This document shows, one piece after another, positions 54,770 to 63,845 of a stretch of DNA of 64,000 nt. Each line of letters starts with the position of its first letter. The first letter of the stretch is position 1. Source of the DNA: Fibrobacter sp. UWH6 (GTDB taxonomy: Bacteria; Fibrobacterota; Fibrobacteria; Fibrobacterales; Fibrobacteraceae). The stretch covers positions 186,001 through 250,000 of the forward strand of contig NZ_FRAX01000003.1 in assembly GCF_900142465.1 (NCBI RefSeq), in the 5' to 3' direction. The notes beneath the pieces are model-generated. The model was not told the DNA's origin. It made no database searches and saw only the letters and a program-made list of their open reading frames with translations. A program made the position numbers and the translations under genes.

Positions 54770-55954
54770 ATGACAGAAAGCGCAGACATCTACCGTATAA
54801 ACAAGGAAAACACCCAAGGCACCCCCAGGGAAATCATCCTTATCGGCACAGCCCACATTTCCCAGGCCTCCAAGGACCTCGTCCGCGAGACCATCGAGGC
54901 CGAAAAACCGGATACCGTCTGCGTTGAACTGGATGACGGCCGTCTCAAGTCTATCAAGGACCCCGACCGCTGGAAAACGATGGACCTGCGACAGGTCATC
55001 AAGAACAAGCAATTAGGCACCCTTATCGCCAACCTGGTGCTGGGCTCCTATCAGAAGCGCATGGGCGCACAGACTGGCGTCAAGCCCGGTTCCGAACTGA
55101 AAGAAGCCGTTGACGTGGCCGAAAACGCCGGACACGAGCTGGTCTTGGCAGACCGCGACATCAAGATTACCCTCCGCCGCACCTGGGCCTGCACTCCCTG
55201 GTATCGCAAGCTCAGCCTTTTGGGCGGTCTTTTCGCCAGCATTTTCGACAAGACCGAAGTCAGCGAAGAGGAACTGGCAAAGATCAAGGAACAGGACGCC
55301 CTGAACGGAATGATGCAGGAATTCGGCAAGTCCTTCCCCGAAGTGAAGCAGGTCCTCATCGACGAACGCGACCAGTTCCTGGCCAGCAAGATCAAGAACG
55401 CCCCCGGCAACAAGATTGTCGCTGTAGTCGGCGCAGGCCATATGCGCGGCATCGCAAGCATCATCGAAGAAGACAAGGAACTCCCCAGCGAAGAATCCAT
55501 CAGTGTCATCCCCAAGAGCGCACCCATCTGGAAAATTATCGGCTGGGCCATTCCCATCGCCATCATTGCAAGCATTATCGCCGTGGGTATTCACGCCGGA
55601 GCCGCCAAAGCTGGAGAACTGAGCCTCCAGTGGGCCATGCTGACCGGCGGTGGAGCCATGCTGGGAACCATTATCGCCGGAGGTCACCCTCTGACCATTT
55701 TGGTGGCCCTGATAACAGCCCCCTTCACAGGCCTTACGCCCCTCATTGGCGTTGGATTCTTTACCGCCCTTACCCAGGTCTACATGCGTCCGCCCCGCGT
55801 GGCCGAAATGGAAACCCTTACCGACGACATCTGGCAGGTCAAGCGCTGGTGGAAGAACCGTGTGACCCGAGTGATCCTCTGCTTCCTGTGCCCGGGCCTC
55901 CCCGCTATCGTGGGCAAGATCCTGGCAATTTTCAATATTTACCAGGCTCTGTAA
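54770..55954 (+). CDS. TraB-family membrane protein
   Basis: A 394-residue protein with a TraB/PrgY-type N-terminal domain: LIGTAHISQASKDLV (GxxH motif, about 24-38), VCVELDDGR and VVGAGHMRGI (second GxxH). C-terminal hydrophobic helices (about 255-320, 370-390) anchor it. TraB proteins resemble metallo-hydrolases and in Enterococcus lower pheromone levels; the role in other bacteria is unknown. ATG 54770 is preferred; the longer upstream frame overlaps the divergent gene antisense. Confidence 0.85.
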   Translation: MTESADIYRINKENTQGTPREIILIGTAHISQASKDLVRETIEAEKPDTVCVELDDGRLKSIKDPDRWKTMDLRQVIKNKQLGTLIANLVLGSYQKRMGAQTGVKPGSELKEAVDVAENAGHELVLADRDIKITLRRTWACTPWYRKLSLLGGLFASIFDKTEVSEEELAKIKEQDALNGMMQEFGKSFPEVKQVLIDERDQFLASKIKNAPGNKIVAVVGAGHMRGIASIIEEDKELPSEESISVIPKSAPIWKIIGWAIPIAIIASIIAVGIHAGAAKAGELSLQWAMLTGGGAMLGTIIAGGHPLTILVALITAPFTGLTPLIGVGFFTALTQVYMRPPRVAEMETLTDDIWQVKRWWKNRVTRVILCFLCPGLPAIVGKILAIFNIYQAL

Positions 55955-55987
55955 AAAAAAACAAATTCAGGCCGAATCTCATTTTTT

Positions 55988-56016
55988 AAAAGCCTCCGCA
56001 AGCACGGGGGCTTTTC
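55988..56016 (+). terminator. Intrinsic terminator of the TraB-family gene
   Basis: AAAAGCCTCCG / CGGGGGCTTTT with loop CAAGCA, and TTTT. Confidence 0.8.
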
Positions 56017-56054
56017 TGTTATACAGGAACGTTCAAAAACACGGCATTCAACAA

Positions 56055-56219
56055 ATTTTGAGAACACAAAATCAAACTTTCAAAATATTTGTTTAAATTT
56101 TGTGTAAAATTTAAACAAATATTCACCATCCCCTATTGACACGCCTTAATTCCAGGATTAAATTATAAGAAAGATTTTGAGAACATTAAACTTTAAGTAA
56201 AAACGATTGTCTCAAAATC
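56055..56219 (+). promoter_or_regulatory. Operator-like repeats ahead of the pectate lyase
   Basis: ATTTTGAGAACA occurs identically at 56055 and 56174. The second copy, read as GATTTTGAGA (56173-56182), is matched by its reverse complement TCTCAAAATC at 56210-56219, 26 bp before the ATG. Together they look like a regulator's binding set. The palindrome at 56084-56123 lies between them. Confidence 0.5.
56084..56123. repeat. Perfect 18-bp-arm palindrome
   Basis: AATATTTGTTTAAATTTT, loop GTGT, then the exact reverse complement AAAATTTAAACAAATATT. It is AT-only apart from two G/C pairs and has no T-run, so it is not a normal terminator; it could be a protein site or a cruciform. Confidence 0.85.
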
Positions 56220-56245
56220 AAGGTGTTATAAAAAGGGATGTGGGT

Positions 56246-58027
56246 ATGAATTCCAAAATTTTCACAGCAATGGCCTTTGGCCTCGCCACCGTCGCAACGG
56301 CAGTTACTTCTCCGGACTTTCCTATGACCGGTTTCGCCACCCAGAACGGCGGCACCACCGGCGGCAAGGGCTACGGCGAAGTTACCGTCAGCACCACCAG
56401 TGAATTGGCCAATTACGCCAAGGCGGGAAACAAGATTATCTATGTAAAGCCGGGTACTTACGCAGGCCCCATCAACGTGGGTAGCAACGTAACCATCTAC
56501 GGTTACCAGGGCGCAGTCATCACCCAACCCACCACCGGCAGCGCCATGAAGCTTAGCGGATCCAAGAACGTCATTATCCGCAACCTGAAATTCCAGGGCA
56601 TCGGCGCCCACGACGATGACGACGAAGATTGCCTCCAGGTGAATCACGAATCCAAGAACGTCTGGATTGACCACGTCGACATTTATGACGGTCACGACGG
56701 CAACCTGGACATCACCAACGCTTCTGACTACGTGACCATTTCCTGGACCAAGTTCAGCTATACTAACAAGAGTACAGGCCATCAGTTCAGCAACCTCATT
56801 GGCAACAGCAAGACAAAAACTTCAGACCGAGGCCATCTCAACGTCACCTTCCATCACACTTGGTGGGCAGACGGCGTTGTGGAACGCATGCCTCGCGTGC
56901 GCTTCGGCAAGGTCCACGTAGCCAACAACCTGTTCGATAGCAAGGACGCCAGCTACTGCGTTCGCGCCGCTGTTGAAGCCGACATTCGCATCGAAAACAA
57001 CGTGTTCTTGAACGTACAGAAGGCTCTAGACTTGTACACCAGCGACGGCACCATCACAGCAGCCCAAATGATCAACAACTATGAAGAAAACGTGAAGAAG
57101 AAGCAAGCTGGCACCGGCACCGCATTCAAACCCAGCTATTCCATGAGCCTTACGGACGTAAGTACCCAAGCCAAAGCTTACGCCCTCCGCGATTCCATTA
57201 AACAGTATGCAGGCGCCACCTTGCCTAACCCAGGAAGCAGCGGAACCGTCACTCCGGCAAGTTCATCCTCCGAAGTTCAAATCAGTTCTTCAACCACCGC
57301 CACCAACTCTTCCAGCTCCCGCAATGACATCTCCAGCAGTTCCGTAGCCGTCTCTGGCGAAGCAAGCCTTACAAAACACGGCTCAGGCAACTCCAGCCAG
57401 ACCGTCGCCGCCGGCAGCGCCATCGATGAATTCTACTACACCATTGCAGGCGCCACCGGCGCAACCGTCACCGGATTGCCCGAGGGCGTCAGCGGAACAT
57501 TGAAGGGTTCCGACTTCTACATTTCGGGAACCGTTTCTGCAAACGCAGCCGCAGGTAGTTACAAGTACACCATCACCACCACAGGCGGCAACTCCACCGC
57601 AACGAAGAGCGGAACAATCACCGTTACTGCAGGAACAGAAAGCGGCAAGACCGACGAAAACGGAAAAGACGAAAACAACAAGAATCCGGAAAGTTCCAGC
57701 AGCGTAACCAAAGAAGATTCATCCAGCAGCGAGCCCGTCGAAGATTTCTCCAGCAGCGAGCAGGATGCAGAACCGACTAGCAGTTCCGCAGAAAGTCAAA
57801 CCCAGGCCATCGCAGCCACCACAAACTTCAAACACACCATCACTACAAATGGTCACGCCGTCACCATCGAAGGCGCCAAGGGCAAGTCATTCGCCATCTT
57901 CGATATGCAAGGCCGCCCACTAAAAGTCGGCATGATTAACAGCGAACGGATCGTAACCGACATTCCCAATTCTGGAAGATACATGGTCCGTATAAATCGC
58001 GTTAACCACATTATCTCCATTCGTTAG
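56246..58027 (+). CDS. PL1-type pectate lyase with Ser-rich linkers and sorting tail
   Basis: A 593-residue secreted enzyme. Signal peptide (about 1-24), PL1 parallel beta-helix (about 30-320) with DHVDIYDGHDGNLDITNASD and the catalytic Arg in ERMPRVRFGKVH, poly-Ser linker (about 335-375), Ig-like domain (about 380-465), second Ser/Glu linker and a C-terminal beta tail (FAIFDMQGRPLKVGMINSER) like type IX sorting domains. ATG 56246 fits the signal peptide, with AAGGGA upstream. PL1 enzymes cleave pectate by beta-elimination with calcium. Confidence 0.88.
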   Translation: MNSKIFTAMAFGLATVATAVTSPDFPMTGFATQNGGTTGGKGYGEVTVSTTSELANYAKAGNKIIYVKPGTYAGPINVGSNVTIYGYQGAVITQPTTGSAMKLSGSKNVIIRNLKFQGIGAHDDDDEDCLQVNHESKNVWIDHVDIYDGHDGNLDITNASDYVTISWTKFSYTNKSTGHQFSNLIGNSKTKTSDRGHLNVTFHHTWWADGVVERMPRVRFGKVHVANNLFDSKDASYCVRAAVEADIRIENNVFLNVQKALDLYTSDGTITAAQMINNYEENVKKKQAGTGTAFKPSYSMSLTDVSTQAKAYALRDSIKQYAGATLPNPGSSGTVTPASSSSEVQISSSTTATNSSSSRNDISSSSVAVSGEASLTKHGSGNSSQTVAAGSAIDEFYYTIAGATGATVTGLPEGVSGTLKGSDFYISGTVSANAAAGSYKYTITTTGGNSTATKSGTITVTAGTESGKTDENGKDENNKNPESSSSVTKEDSSSSEPVEDFSSSEQDAEPTSSSAESQTQAIAATTNFKHTITTNGHAVTIEGAKGKSFAIFDMQGRPLKVGMINSERIVTDIPNSGRYMVRINRVNHIISIR

Positions 58028-58046
58028 AATTCTTCCACCAATAAAA

Positions 58047-58077
58047 AAGCTCCGTTCAGAATCGAACGGAGTTTTTT
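58047..58077 (+). terminator. Intrinsic terminator of the pectate lyase gene
   Basis: CTCCGTTC/GAACGGAG around AGAATC, flanked by A- and T-runs. Confidence 0.85.
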
Positions 58078-58111
58078 CTTTTATGAGTTCAGCTTTTTTA
58101 TATTTGAGTCA

Positions 58112-58663
58112 ATGTCTACCGTCATCCTGTTCAACAAGCCTTTTGGCGTATTAAGCCAGTTCACGCCGGAGTCGGGTCACCCCGCTCTGGACACCTTCGG
58201 CTTTCCGCCCGGAGTGTACGCTGCTGGCCGCCTGGATCATGACAGCGAAGGCGCCTTGTTGCTGACCGATAACGGCAAGCTCATCAAGAAACTTCTGGAC
58301 CCCAAGTTCGAACATCCTCGCACTTATCTCGCGCAAGTTGACGGACAAATTACCGAAGAAGCCGTGCGACGCCTCGCCGCTGGAGTAGACATCAAGGGGT
58401 ATCATACCAAGCCCTGCAAGGCCCGCATCGTGCCAGCACCAGACTGGATCTGGGACCGCAATCCGCCGGTCCGTTTCCGCGCCAACATTCCCACTAGCTG
58501 GGTAGAGCTGACTCTCATTGAAGGAAAAAACCGTCAAGTCCGTCACATGACCGCCGCAGTGGGCTTCCCTACCCTGCGTCTGGTCCGCGTGAAAATCGGG
58601 AACATTCCCCTTGGCGATTTACAGCCTGGTGAATGGCGGGTTGTGACCGAGAAAGTGATTTAA
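58112..58663 (+). CDS. rluE: Pseudouridine synthase, RluE/RsuA group
   Basis: A 183-residue single-domain enzyme with the catalytic GRLDHDSEGALLLTDNG (Asp about residue 44), lacking the N-terminal S4 domain, as in RluE. C-terminal NRQVRHMTAAVGFPTLRLVR is typical of the RsuA/RluE family. It isomerises one uridine of 23S rRNA in E. coli. Confidence 0.9.
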   Translation: MSTVILFNKPFGVLSQFTPESGHPALDTFGFPPGVYAAGRLDHDSEGALLLTDNGKLIKKLLDPKFEHPRTYLAQVDGQITEEAVRRLAAGVDIKGYHTKPCKARIVPAPDWIWDRNPPVRFRANIPTSWVELTLIEGKNRQVRHMTAAVGFPTLRLVRVKIGNIPLGDLQPGEWRVVTEKVI

Positions 58664-58678
58664 GTTTGCCTTCTAAAA

Positions 58679-58785
58679 GATTGCCACGCCTTCAGCTCGC
58701 AATGACACTCTAAAAAAACACCCCGCCGGATTTTTCCGACGGGGTTGTTTTTATGCTAGGTCCCTCGACTTCGCTCGGGATGACA
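58679..58785. repeat. Small dispersed-repeat-like sequences
   Basis: GATTGCCACGCCTTCAGCTC then GCAATGAC (58679-58707) and CCCTCGACTTCGCTCGGGAT (58762-58781) resemble small intergenic repeats seen in several unrelated bacterial genomes. They flank the bidirectional terminator. Only single copies are in this window, so the call rests on memory of such elements. Confidence 0.35.
58712..58753. terminator. Bidirectional intrinsic terminator
   Basis: CACCCCGCCGGA / TCCGACGGGGTTG with loop TTTT, A-run before and T-run after; ends rluE (+) and fumarase (-). Confidence 0.85.
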
Positions 58786-58807
58786 CCGCGCTTTCGCGCG
58801 TCGTCAG

Positions 58808-60442
58808 TTACAGCAGACCCTTAAAGAAATCATTACCCTTATCGTCGACCAAGATAAAGGCGGGGAAGTCCTTAATGGTGATCTTGCGGATTGCTTCCAT
58901 GCCCAGTTCCGGGAAGGCCACGATGTCGTTGGACAGAATGTTCTGTTCAGCGAGGATTGCTGCCGGACCACCGATGGAGCCCAGGTAGAAGCCGCCGAAC
59001 TTCTGGCAAGCGTCGGTAACGTCCTGAGAACGGTTGCCCTTAGCCACCATGATCATGGAGTGGCCCTTGCTCTGGAAGCGCATGACGTACGGGTCCATAC
59101 GGCCTGCAGTAGTAGGACCGAAGGAACCAGTGGGCATGCCTTCCGGAGTCTTAGCCGGACCGGCGTAGTAAATCGGGTGGTTGGAAACAACTTCCAGAAC
59201 CTTCTTTTCGATGTCGGAAAGTTCCTGACCGGCTTCCTGCTTGTCCAGGATTTCTGCGATCTTGGCGTGAGCCATGTCGCGAGCCACGATCATGGTGCCC
59301 TTCAGGTTCAGGCGAGTTGCAACCGGGTACTTGGTCAGTTCAGCGCAGACATCCTTCATGGGACGATCAAGGTCGATTTCCACTGCAGCGGCGATCTTTG
59401 CTTCGCCCTTCGGCAGGTACTGTTCCGGATTGTGTTCCATCTTTTCGAGCCACAGACCGTTTTCGTCGATCTTAGCCTTGATGTTGCGGTCAGCAGAGCA
59501 GGAAACGCCGATGGAAACCGGGCAGCTTGCAGCATGACGGGGGCAACGGATCACGCGAACGTCGTGGACCAGGTACTTACCGCCGAACTGAGCGCCGATG
59601 CCAGTCTTCTGGCAGATGTGGAGAACCTTTTCTTCCATTTCCACGTCGCGGAACATACGGCCGCCTTCGGAACCGGTGGTCGGAAGATCATCATAGTAAC
59701 CGCAGCTAGCCAGCTTAACGGTGTGGGTATTCATTTCGGCAGAGGTACCGCCGATAACGATGGCCAGATGGTACGGCGGGCAAGCAGCGGTACCGAGAGT
59801 CTTCACCTTTTCGGAGATGAACTTTTCAAGGTTCTTCGGGGTGAGGAGGGCCTTGGTCATGGGCCAGTAGTAAGTCTTGTTGGCAGAGCCACCGCCCTTG
59901 GCAACGAAGAGGAACTTCATGTCTGCGCCTTCTTCGGCATGGATGTCGATCTGGGCAGGCAGGTTGCAAGCGGTGTTCTTTTCTTCGTACATAGTCAGAG
60001 GAGCGATCTGGCTGTAGCGGAGATTCTTGGTGGTATAGGCATTGTAGATACCTTCGGAGATGGCTTCGAAATCATCGCAGCCAGTCCAGACCTGCTGACC
60101 CTTGTGGGCGACGCAGATAGCGGTACCGGTATCCTGGCAGAACGGGAGCACGCCCTTGGCAGCAACGCAGGCATTCTTCAGGAGGGTGAGAGCAACAAAC
60201 TTGTCGTTGTCGGAAGCTTCGGGATCCTGGAGGATCTTTGCCACCTTCTGGGTGTGAGCCGGACGGAGACGGAAGCTGACTTCTTCAAATGCGGCCTGAG
60301 CGATCTTGGTGAGGGCTTCCTTGGAAACCTTCAGGATCTTCTTGCCTTCGAATTCGGCTACGGAAACGCCTTCCTTGCCCAAGTTGACGTATTCGGTGGT
60401 GTCACCGGTGTGCTGTACGGTTGCTTCGTACTTGAATGCCAT
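58808..60442 (-). CDS. fum: Class I fumarate hydratase ([4Fe-4S])
   Basis: A 544-residue single-chain class I fumarase. N-terminal half with [11 protein letters not shown] (cluster Cys about 105); C-terminal half with [14 protein letters not shown]-like [20 protein letters not shown] and [20 protein letters not shown] (catalytic Asp/Thr region). It hydrates fumarate to malate and may run in reverse toward succinate in a fermenter. An unusual heptamer-rich region lies directly upstream. Confidence 0.93.
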   Translation of the reverse strand: MAFKYEATVQHTGDTTEYVNLGKEGVSVAEFEGKKILKVSKEALTKIAQAAFEEVSFRLRPAHTQKVAKILQDPEASDNDKFVALTLLKNACVAAKGVLPFCQDTGTAICVAHKGQQVWTGCDDFEAISEGIYNAYTTKNLRYSQIAPLTMYEEKNTACNLPAQIDIHAEEGADMKFLFVAKGGGSANKTYYWPMTKALLTPKNLEKFISEKVKTLGTAACPPYHLAIVIGGTSAEMNTHTVKLASCGYYDDLPTTGSEGGRMFRDVEMEEKVLHICQKTGIGAQFGGKYLVHDVRVIRCPRHAASCPVSIGVSCSADRNIKAKIDENGLWLEKMEHNPEQYLPKGEAKIAAAVEIDLDRPMKDVCAELTKYPVATRLNLKGTMIVARDMAHAKIAEILDKQEAGQELSDIEKKVLEVVSNHPIYYAGPAKTPEGMPTGSFGPTTAGRMDPYVMRFQSKGHSMIMVAKGNRSQDVTDACQKFGGFYLGSIGGPAAILAEQNILSNDIVAFPELGMEAIRKITIKDFPAFILVDDKGNDFFKGLL

Positions 60443-60463
60443 AAATATGCCTCATGAATTCGG

Positions 60464-60584
60464 CAATTACAAATTACGAATTACGAATTACAAGATTTAA
60501 CCAGGCAGCGCAGCTGCGATTATTCCTCTCATAATTCATACTTTATAATTCATAACTCGTAATTACCCGTAGGGTTAAAGTTAC
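60464..60584. repeat. AATTACG- and CATAATT-type heptamers upstream of fumarase
   Basis: AATTACA/AATTACG x4 (60464-60493) is followed by a CAGCGCAGCTGCG hairpin-like part, then CATAATT-CATACTT-TATAATT-CATAACT-CGTAATT (60530-60564), all at a strict 7-base step. Confidence 0.7.
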
Positions 60585-60642
60585 ATGGGAAAAATTACAT
60601 AATATTAGCGGAAAGCGGAAAGATTAAAGCGAAAAGAAACAG

Positions 60643-61281
60643 CTGTGAGGCGTGAGGTACGAGGTACGAGGTGCGAGCATTATTCTTTATACTTTAAACT
60701 TTAAACTATAAGCTATTCAGTTCGGACATTGGGAGCGGGAGCGCTAACTATAGAGTGGATAGTGAACAGTGAAGTGCCGCAGAGAAGTACGAGGCGTGAG
60801 GTGTGAGGTGTGAGGTACGAGGCGCGAGCATTATTCTTTATACTTTAAACTTTAAACTATAAGCTATTCAGTTCGGACATTGGGAGCGGGAGCGCTAACT
60901 ATAGAGTGGATAGTGAACAGTGAAGTGCCGCAGAGAGGTACGAGATACGAGGTACGAGGCGCGAGCATTATTCTTTATACTTTAAACTATAAGCTATTCA
61001 GTTCGGACATTGGGAGCGGGAGCGCTAACTATAGAGTGGATAGTGAACAGTGAAGTGCCGCAGAGAAGTACGAGGTGTGAGGTGTGAGGTACGAGGCGCG
61101 AGCATTATTCTTTATACTTTAAACTTTAAACTATAAGCTATTCAGTTCGGACATTGGGAGCGGGAGCGCTAACTATAGAGTGGATAGTGAACAGTGAAGT
61201 GCCGCAGAGAGGTACGAGATACGAGGTACGAGGCGCGAGCATTATTCTTTATACTTTAAACTTTAAACTATAAGCTATTCA
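60643..61281. repeat. 4.5-copy tandem array (137/151-bp unit) made of heptamers
   Basis: Units begin (GCGAGCATTATTCTT) at 60673, 60824, 60961, 61098 and 61235. Each holds (ACTTTAA)n, GTTCGGACATTGGGAGCGGG, AGTGGAT-AGTGAAC-AGTGAAG and a (GAGGNNN)n stretch; all parts step by 7. The GAGGNNN part alternates long and short between units, and one ACTTTAA copy is missing in the third. No gene is present in the 1.07-kb gap. Confidence 0.85.
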
Positions 61282-61515
61282 TATCTGATCCCCCCCCTCA
61301 GCACATCACTCACCACTCATCACTTTTATCTGAACCGCCTCCGCCAGTCGCCGACAGCATCAAAATGCGGTTAGGCCGCTCTCCAAAGGTAAAATTTGAT
61401 GGTCTGGTGACGTTTTTGAGGTATTTTTGTATCTTTTTTTTCATAAAACTCATCAAAACGGCTCAATATGAGTTATTTTTTGGAATGTTAAAGTTTTTAA
61501 ATAAAGAGGAATCCT

Positions 61516-62175
61516 ATGAAGATGAAGAATCTGATGCTGGCAACTATGTTTGCCTCTGCAATTGCATTCGCTGCTGAAGCTGCAGCACCCGCTGCCGCTG
61601 CTGCACCCGCCGCTGCACCGGCTCCCGCTGCCGAAGTAAAGGCTGAAGCCGCTCCTGCCGCTGAAGCACCGAAGGCTGAAGCTGCCGCTCCCGCTGCCGA
61701 AGCTGCTGCACCTGCTGCCGAAGCAAAGGCTGAAGCTGCTCCTGCCGCCGAAGCCGCTCCCGCTGCTGAAGCTGCCGCTGCACCTGCTGCCGAAGCCGCT
61801 CCCGCTGCTGAAGCTGCTCCTGCCGAAGCCGTAGCTGCAACTGATTCCGCTGCCGCACCTGCCGCTGAAGCCGCTCCTGCTGAAGCCGCACCGGTTGCTG
61901 AAGCTGCTCCTGCCGCTGACACTGCAAAGGCTGAAGTTCTCGAAACTAAGGCAGAACCCGCACCGGTTGATTCTGCTGCTCTCGCTAAGGCTGAAGCCGA
62001 AAAGAAGGCTGCCGAAGCTCAGGCAAAGGCTGAAGCTGAAGAACGCGCCAAGATGGAATCCGAATCCATGGGTTCTGCAAAGACCACCATCATGGAAAAT
62101 CCCTGGGAATTCCTGATTGTCTCTGCAGCATTCGTTGCATCCGTCCTCGTCATCATCTTCACCGGCAAGGATTAA
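61516..62175 (+). CDS. Ala/Pro/Glu-rich exported protein with C-terminal helix
   Basis: A 219-residue protein: signal peptide (about 1-19), then about 150 residues of almost only Ala, Pro, Glu and Lys (repeats of P-A-A-E-A), a Glu/Lys coiled coil, and one C-terminal transmembrane helix (WEFLIVSAAFVASVLVIIFT). AAAGAGG lies before ATG 61516. It resembles a flexible periplasmic spacer tethered to the inner membrane, TonB-like in composition but with the reverse order. Function unknown. Confidence 0.7.
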   Translation: MKMKNLMLATMFASAIAFAAEAAAPAAAAAPAAAPAPAAEVKAEAAPAAEAPKAEAAAPAAEAAAPAAEAKAEAAPAAEAAPAAEAAAAPAAEAAPAAEAAPAEAVAATDSAAAPAAEAAPAEAAPVAEAAPAADTAKAEVLETKAEPAPVDSAALAKAEAEKKAAEAQAKAEAEERAKMESESMGSAKTTIMENPWEFLIVSAAFVASVLVIIFTGKD

Positions 62176-62176
62176 T

Positions 62177-62431
62177 GACCGTTCGCATAAAACGTCTGGT
62201 CTAGTACCTGCGTCAATGCACACTCTCATAAGAAAAGACTCCGCTTATCACGGAGTCTTTTCTTATTCACGGTACAAGACAAAGGAGGGCTACGCCCCCC
62301 TTAAAATCTCCCCTGCTAAAAACCTGTCCCCAAAGGCAGGTTTTTGCGTTTTTGACCGTTCGCATAAAAAGACTGGTCTAGTGCCTGCGTCTTGGCCCAA
62401 TCTCGCTAGATGAGACAAAGGAGGGCCACGA
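62177..62431. repeat. Duplicated intergenic segment
   Basis: TGACCGTTCGCATAAAA..., with TGGTCTAGTNCCTGCGTC, occurs at 62177 and 62354, and GACAAAGGAGGGC follows each (62278, 62413). The copies are about 120 and 78 bp long with different middles. A terminator (62231-62262) lies in the first copy. Confidence 0.7.
62231..62262 (+). terminator. Intrinsic terminator of the Ala-rich gene
   Basis: AAAGACTCCG/CGGAGTCTTT around CTTATCA. Confidence 0.8.
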
Positions 62432-62539
62432 TCCGCTAGGGAGGTGTTTTTTTTTCGCCAATTCATTATGACGTTTATTTTATGAGCGTCAGGAAGCATT
62501 AACGAAACCTCCTGCATGACAGCGGTTTTCTTTATGCGG

Positions 62540-62567
62540 AAAAGGCCCGGTTTAACACCGGGCCCTT
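62540..62567 (-). terminator. Intrinsic terminator of the 62609 lipoprotein gene
   Basis: On the - strand, GGCCCGGT/ACCGGGCC with loop GTTAA, followed by TTTTC. Confidence 0.8.
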
Positions 62568-62608
62568 GTCCATAAGGTTTGCTTTACCTTTCCGCTTTCA
62601 CCTATATA

Positions 62609-63715
62609 CTAGTAAGTGACGTAGCAAAGTACGTTCATGGAAGCGCTAACCGTGATCTTGGTTCCGGCGGCAGAACCGTCGGTACAAGCAGCAGGAGTAA
62701 GGTTTGCAGAGTAGTCAATGGTGTATTCCTCGCCATCGATATTCAGAAGGATTCCATTTCCGCTACCACCGCAGACCAGGCCACAGTTAACAGCTTGAGG
62801 CGGATACTGGGCAACGATGGTTTCGCCACCCGGGAAGGCCTTGGAAGAGTCTGCCATGGAGTGAGCCATAACCACATCAACCTGATTGGGGTCAACCACG
62901 GTAACCGGGTCACAGCTATAGGTCTGCACGGTTTTGTCTTCGTTGGTGACGGACACAGAAACCTTAACAGACTTCTTATGCATTTCGCCAGTTGCGGTCA
63001 TAGAAGCCGAGGCACCAGATCCAGAAATAGCACCATCATCGGAACTCCAGCTATAGCCGGTAATCTTGGATTCGGATTCAGCAACCACATTCCAGCTCAT
63101 GGTTTCGCCAGCATTGACAGAAGCCTTTTCGGCGGAGCAGGATTTCACCACAATGGGCACGCCCTGAACCTGCAAGGAACCGCACTGCACTTCGCTACCA
63201 TCGACATTCAGGGTCGCAGTATAGATGCCGGATTCGGTATAGGTGATGTTCACGGAATTCATGCCGTTACCGGAAACAGTCTTATTCAGTTCCGGGAACT
63301 TCCAGACGAAGGGAGACATGATCGCATCGAAGACATCGCCGGATTCACGATAGAAGGACCAAGTGGCAATTTCACCTTTTTGAATAACGTCTGTAGAAGG
63401 AGAGCAGGATCCGTTCACGACGCCAGAGGGTTCGTTAAGCACTTCGTCAGAGCTTGCGGTTTCGGATTTCTTGGCGGAAGAGGACCTTGCCTGCTGTTGC
63501 GCAGCGGAAGAGGCCGGACCAACGTCAGAACCGGAATCAGGGGTAGCGTCGGAATTGGAACTGGTCACAACATCTACTCCGGCACTGGAGTAAACATTGG
63601 CTTCGTGAGAAGGTTCGTTAGCACTTGTAGCATCTTCGCCACATGCCGCCAAACCAAAGGCAAGACCGGCCGCCACTAAAGAAAAGTTTTTTGTAAGATT
63701 GCCAAACACAGTCAT
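62609..63715 (-). CDS. Ser-rich lipoprotein, fourth family member
   Basis: A 368-residue lipoprotein (MTVFGNLTKNFSLVAAGLAF; lipobox LAAC near residue 25) with Ser/Asp linker and two PKD-like domains. VQGVPIVVKSCSAEKASV corresponds to the V-N-G-V-P-I-S-G-C segment of the 41964 protein. ATG 63715 is chosen over a longer frame. It shares architecture with the 41395-44651 genes 18 kb away. Confidence 0.7.
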   Translation of the reverse strand: MTVFGNLTKNFSLVAAGLAFGLAACGEDATSANEPSHEANVYSSAGVDVVTSSNSDATPDSGSDVGPASSAAQQQARSSSAKKSETASSDEVLNEPSGVVNGSCSPSTDVIQKGEIATWSFYRESGDVFDAIMSPFVWKFPELNKTVSGNGMNSVNITYTESGIYTATLNVDGSEVQCGSLQVQGVPIVVKSCSAEKASVNAGETMSWNVVAESESKITGYSWSSDDGAISGSGASASMTATGEMHKKSVKVSVSVTNEDKTVQTYSCDPVTVVDPNQVDVVMAHSMADSSKAFPGGETIVAQYPPQAVNCGLVCGGSGNGILLNIDGEEYTIDYSANLTPAACTDGSAAGTKITVSASMNVLCYVTY

Positions 63716-63845
63716 GCATGTAAATATAGATAAAAAACACGTTTTTTCACCTTTTAGTCTTTGTAATTTTTTTTCGGTGAAACAAGTCACGAAAAAAAGG
63801 CTATCTTGTTCCCGTGTTGATGGGATTTTTTCTAAAGGAGGCTTT

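Noticed and set aside
59060-60457. 465-codon open frame antisense to fumarase
   Set aside because: Shadow of fum; the - strand product is a full class I fumarase.
60643-61281. Possible CRISPR array
   Set aside because: Units are 137-151 bp with heptamer substructure, no short repeat/unique-spacer pattern and no cas genes.
61453-62229. Gly/Ser/Cys-rich frame antisense to the Ala-rich gene
   Set aside because: Its composition follows from the reversed Ala/Glu codons; no ribosome site.
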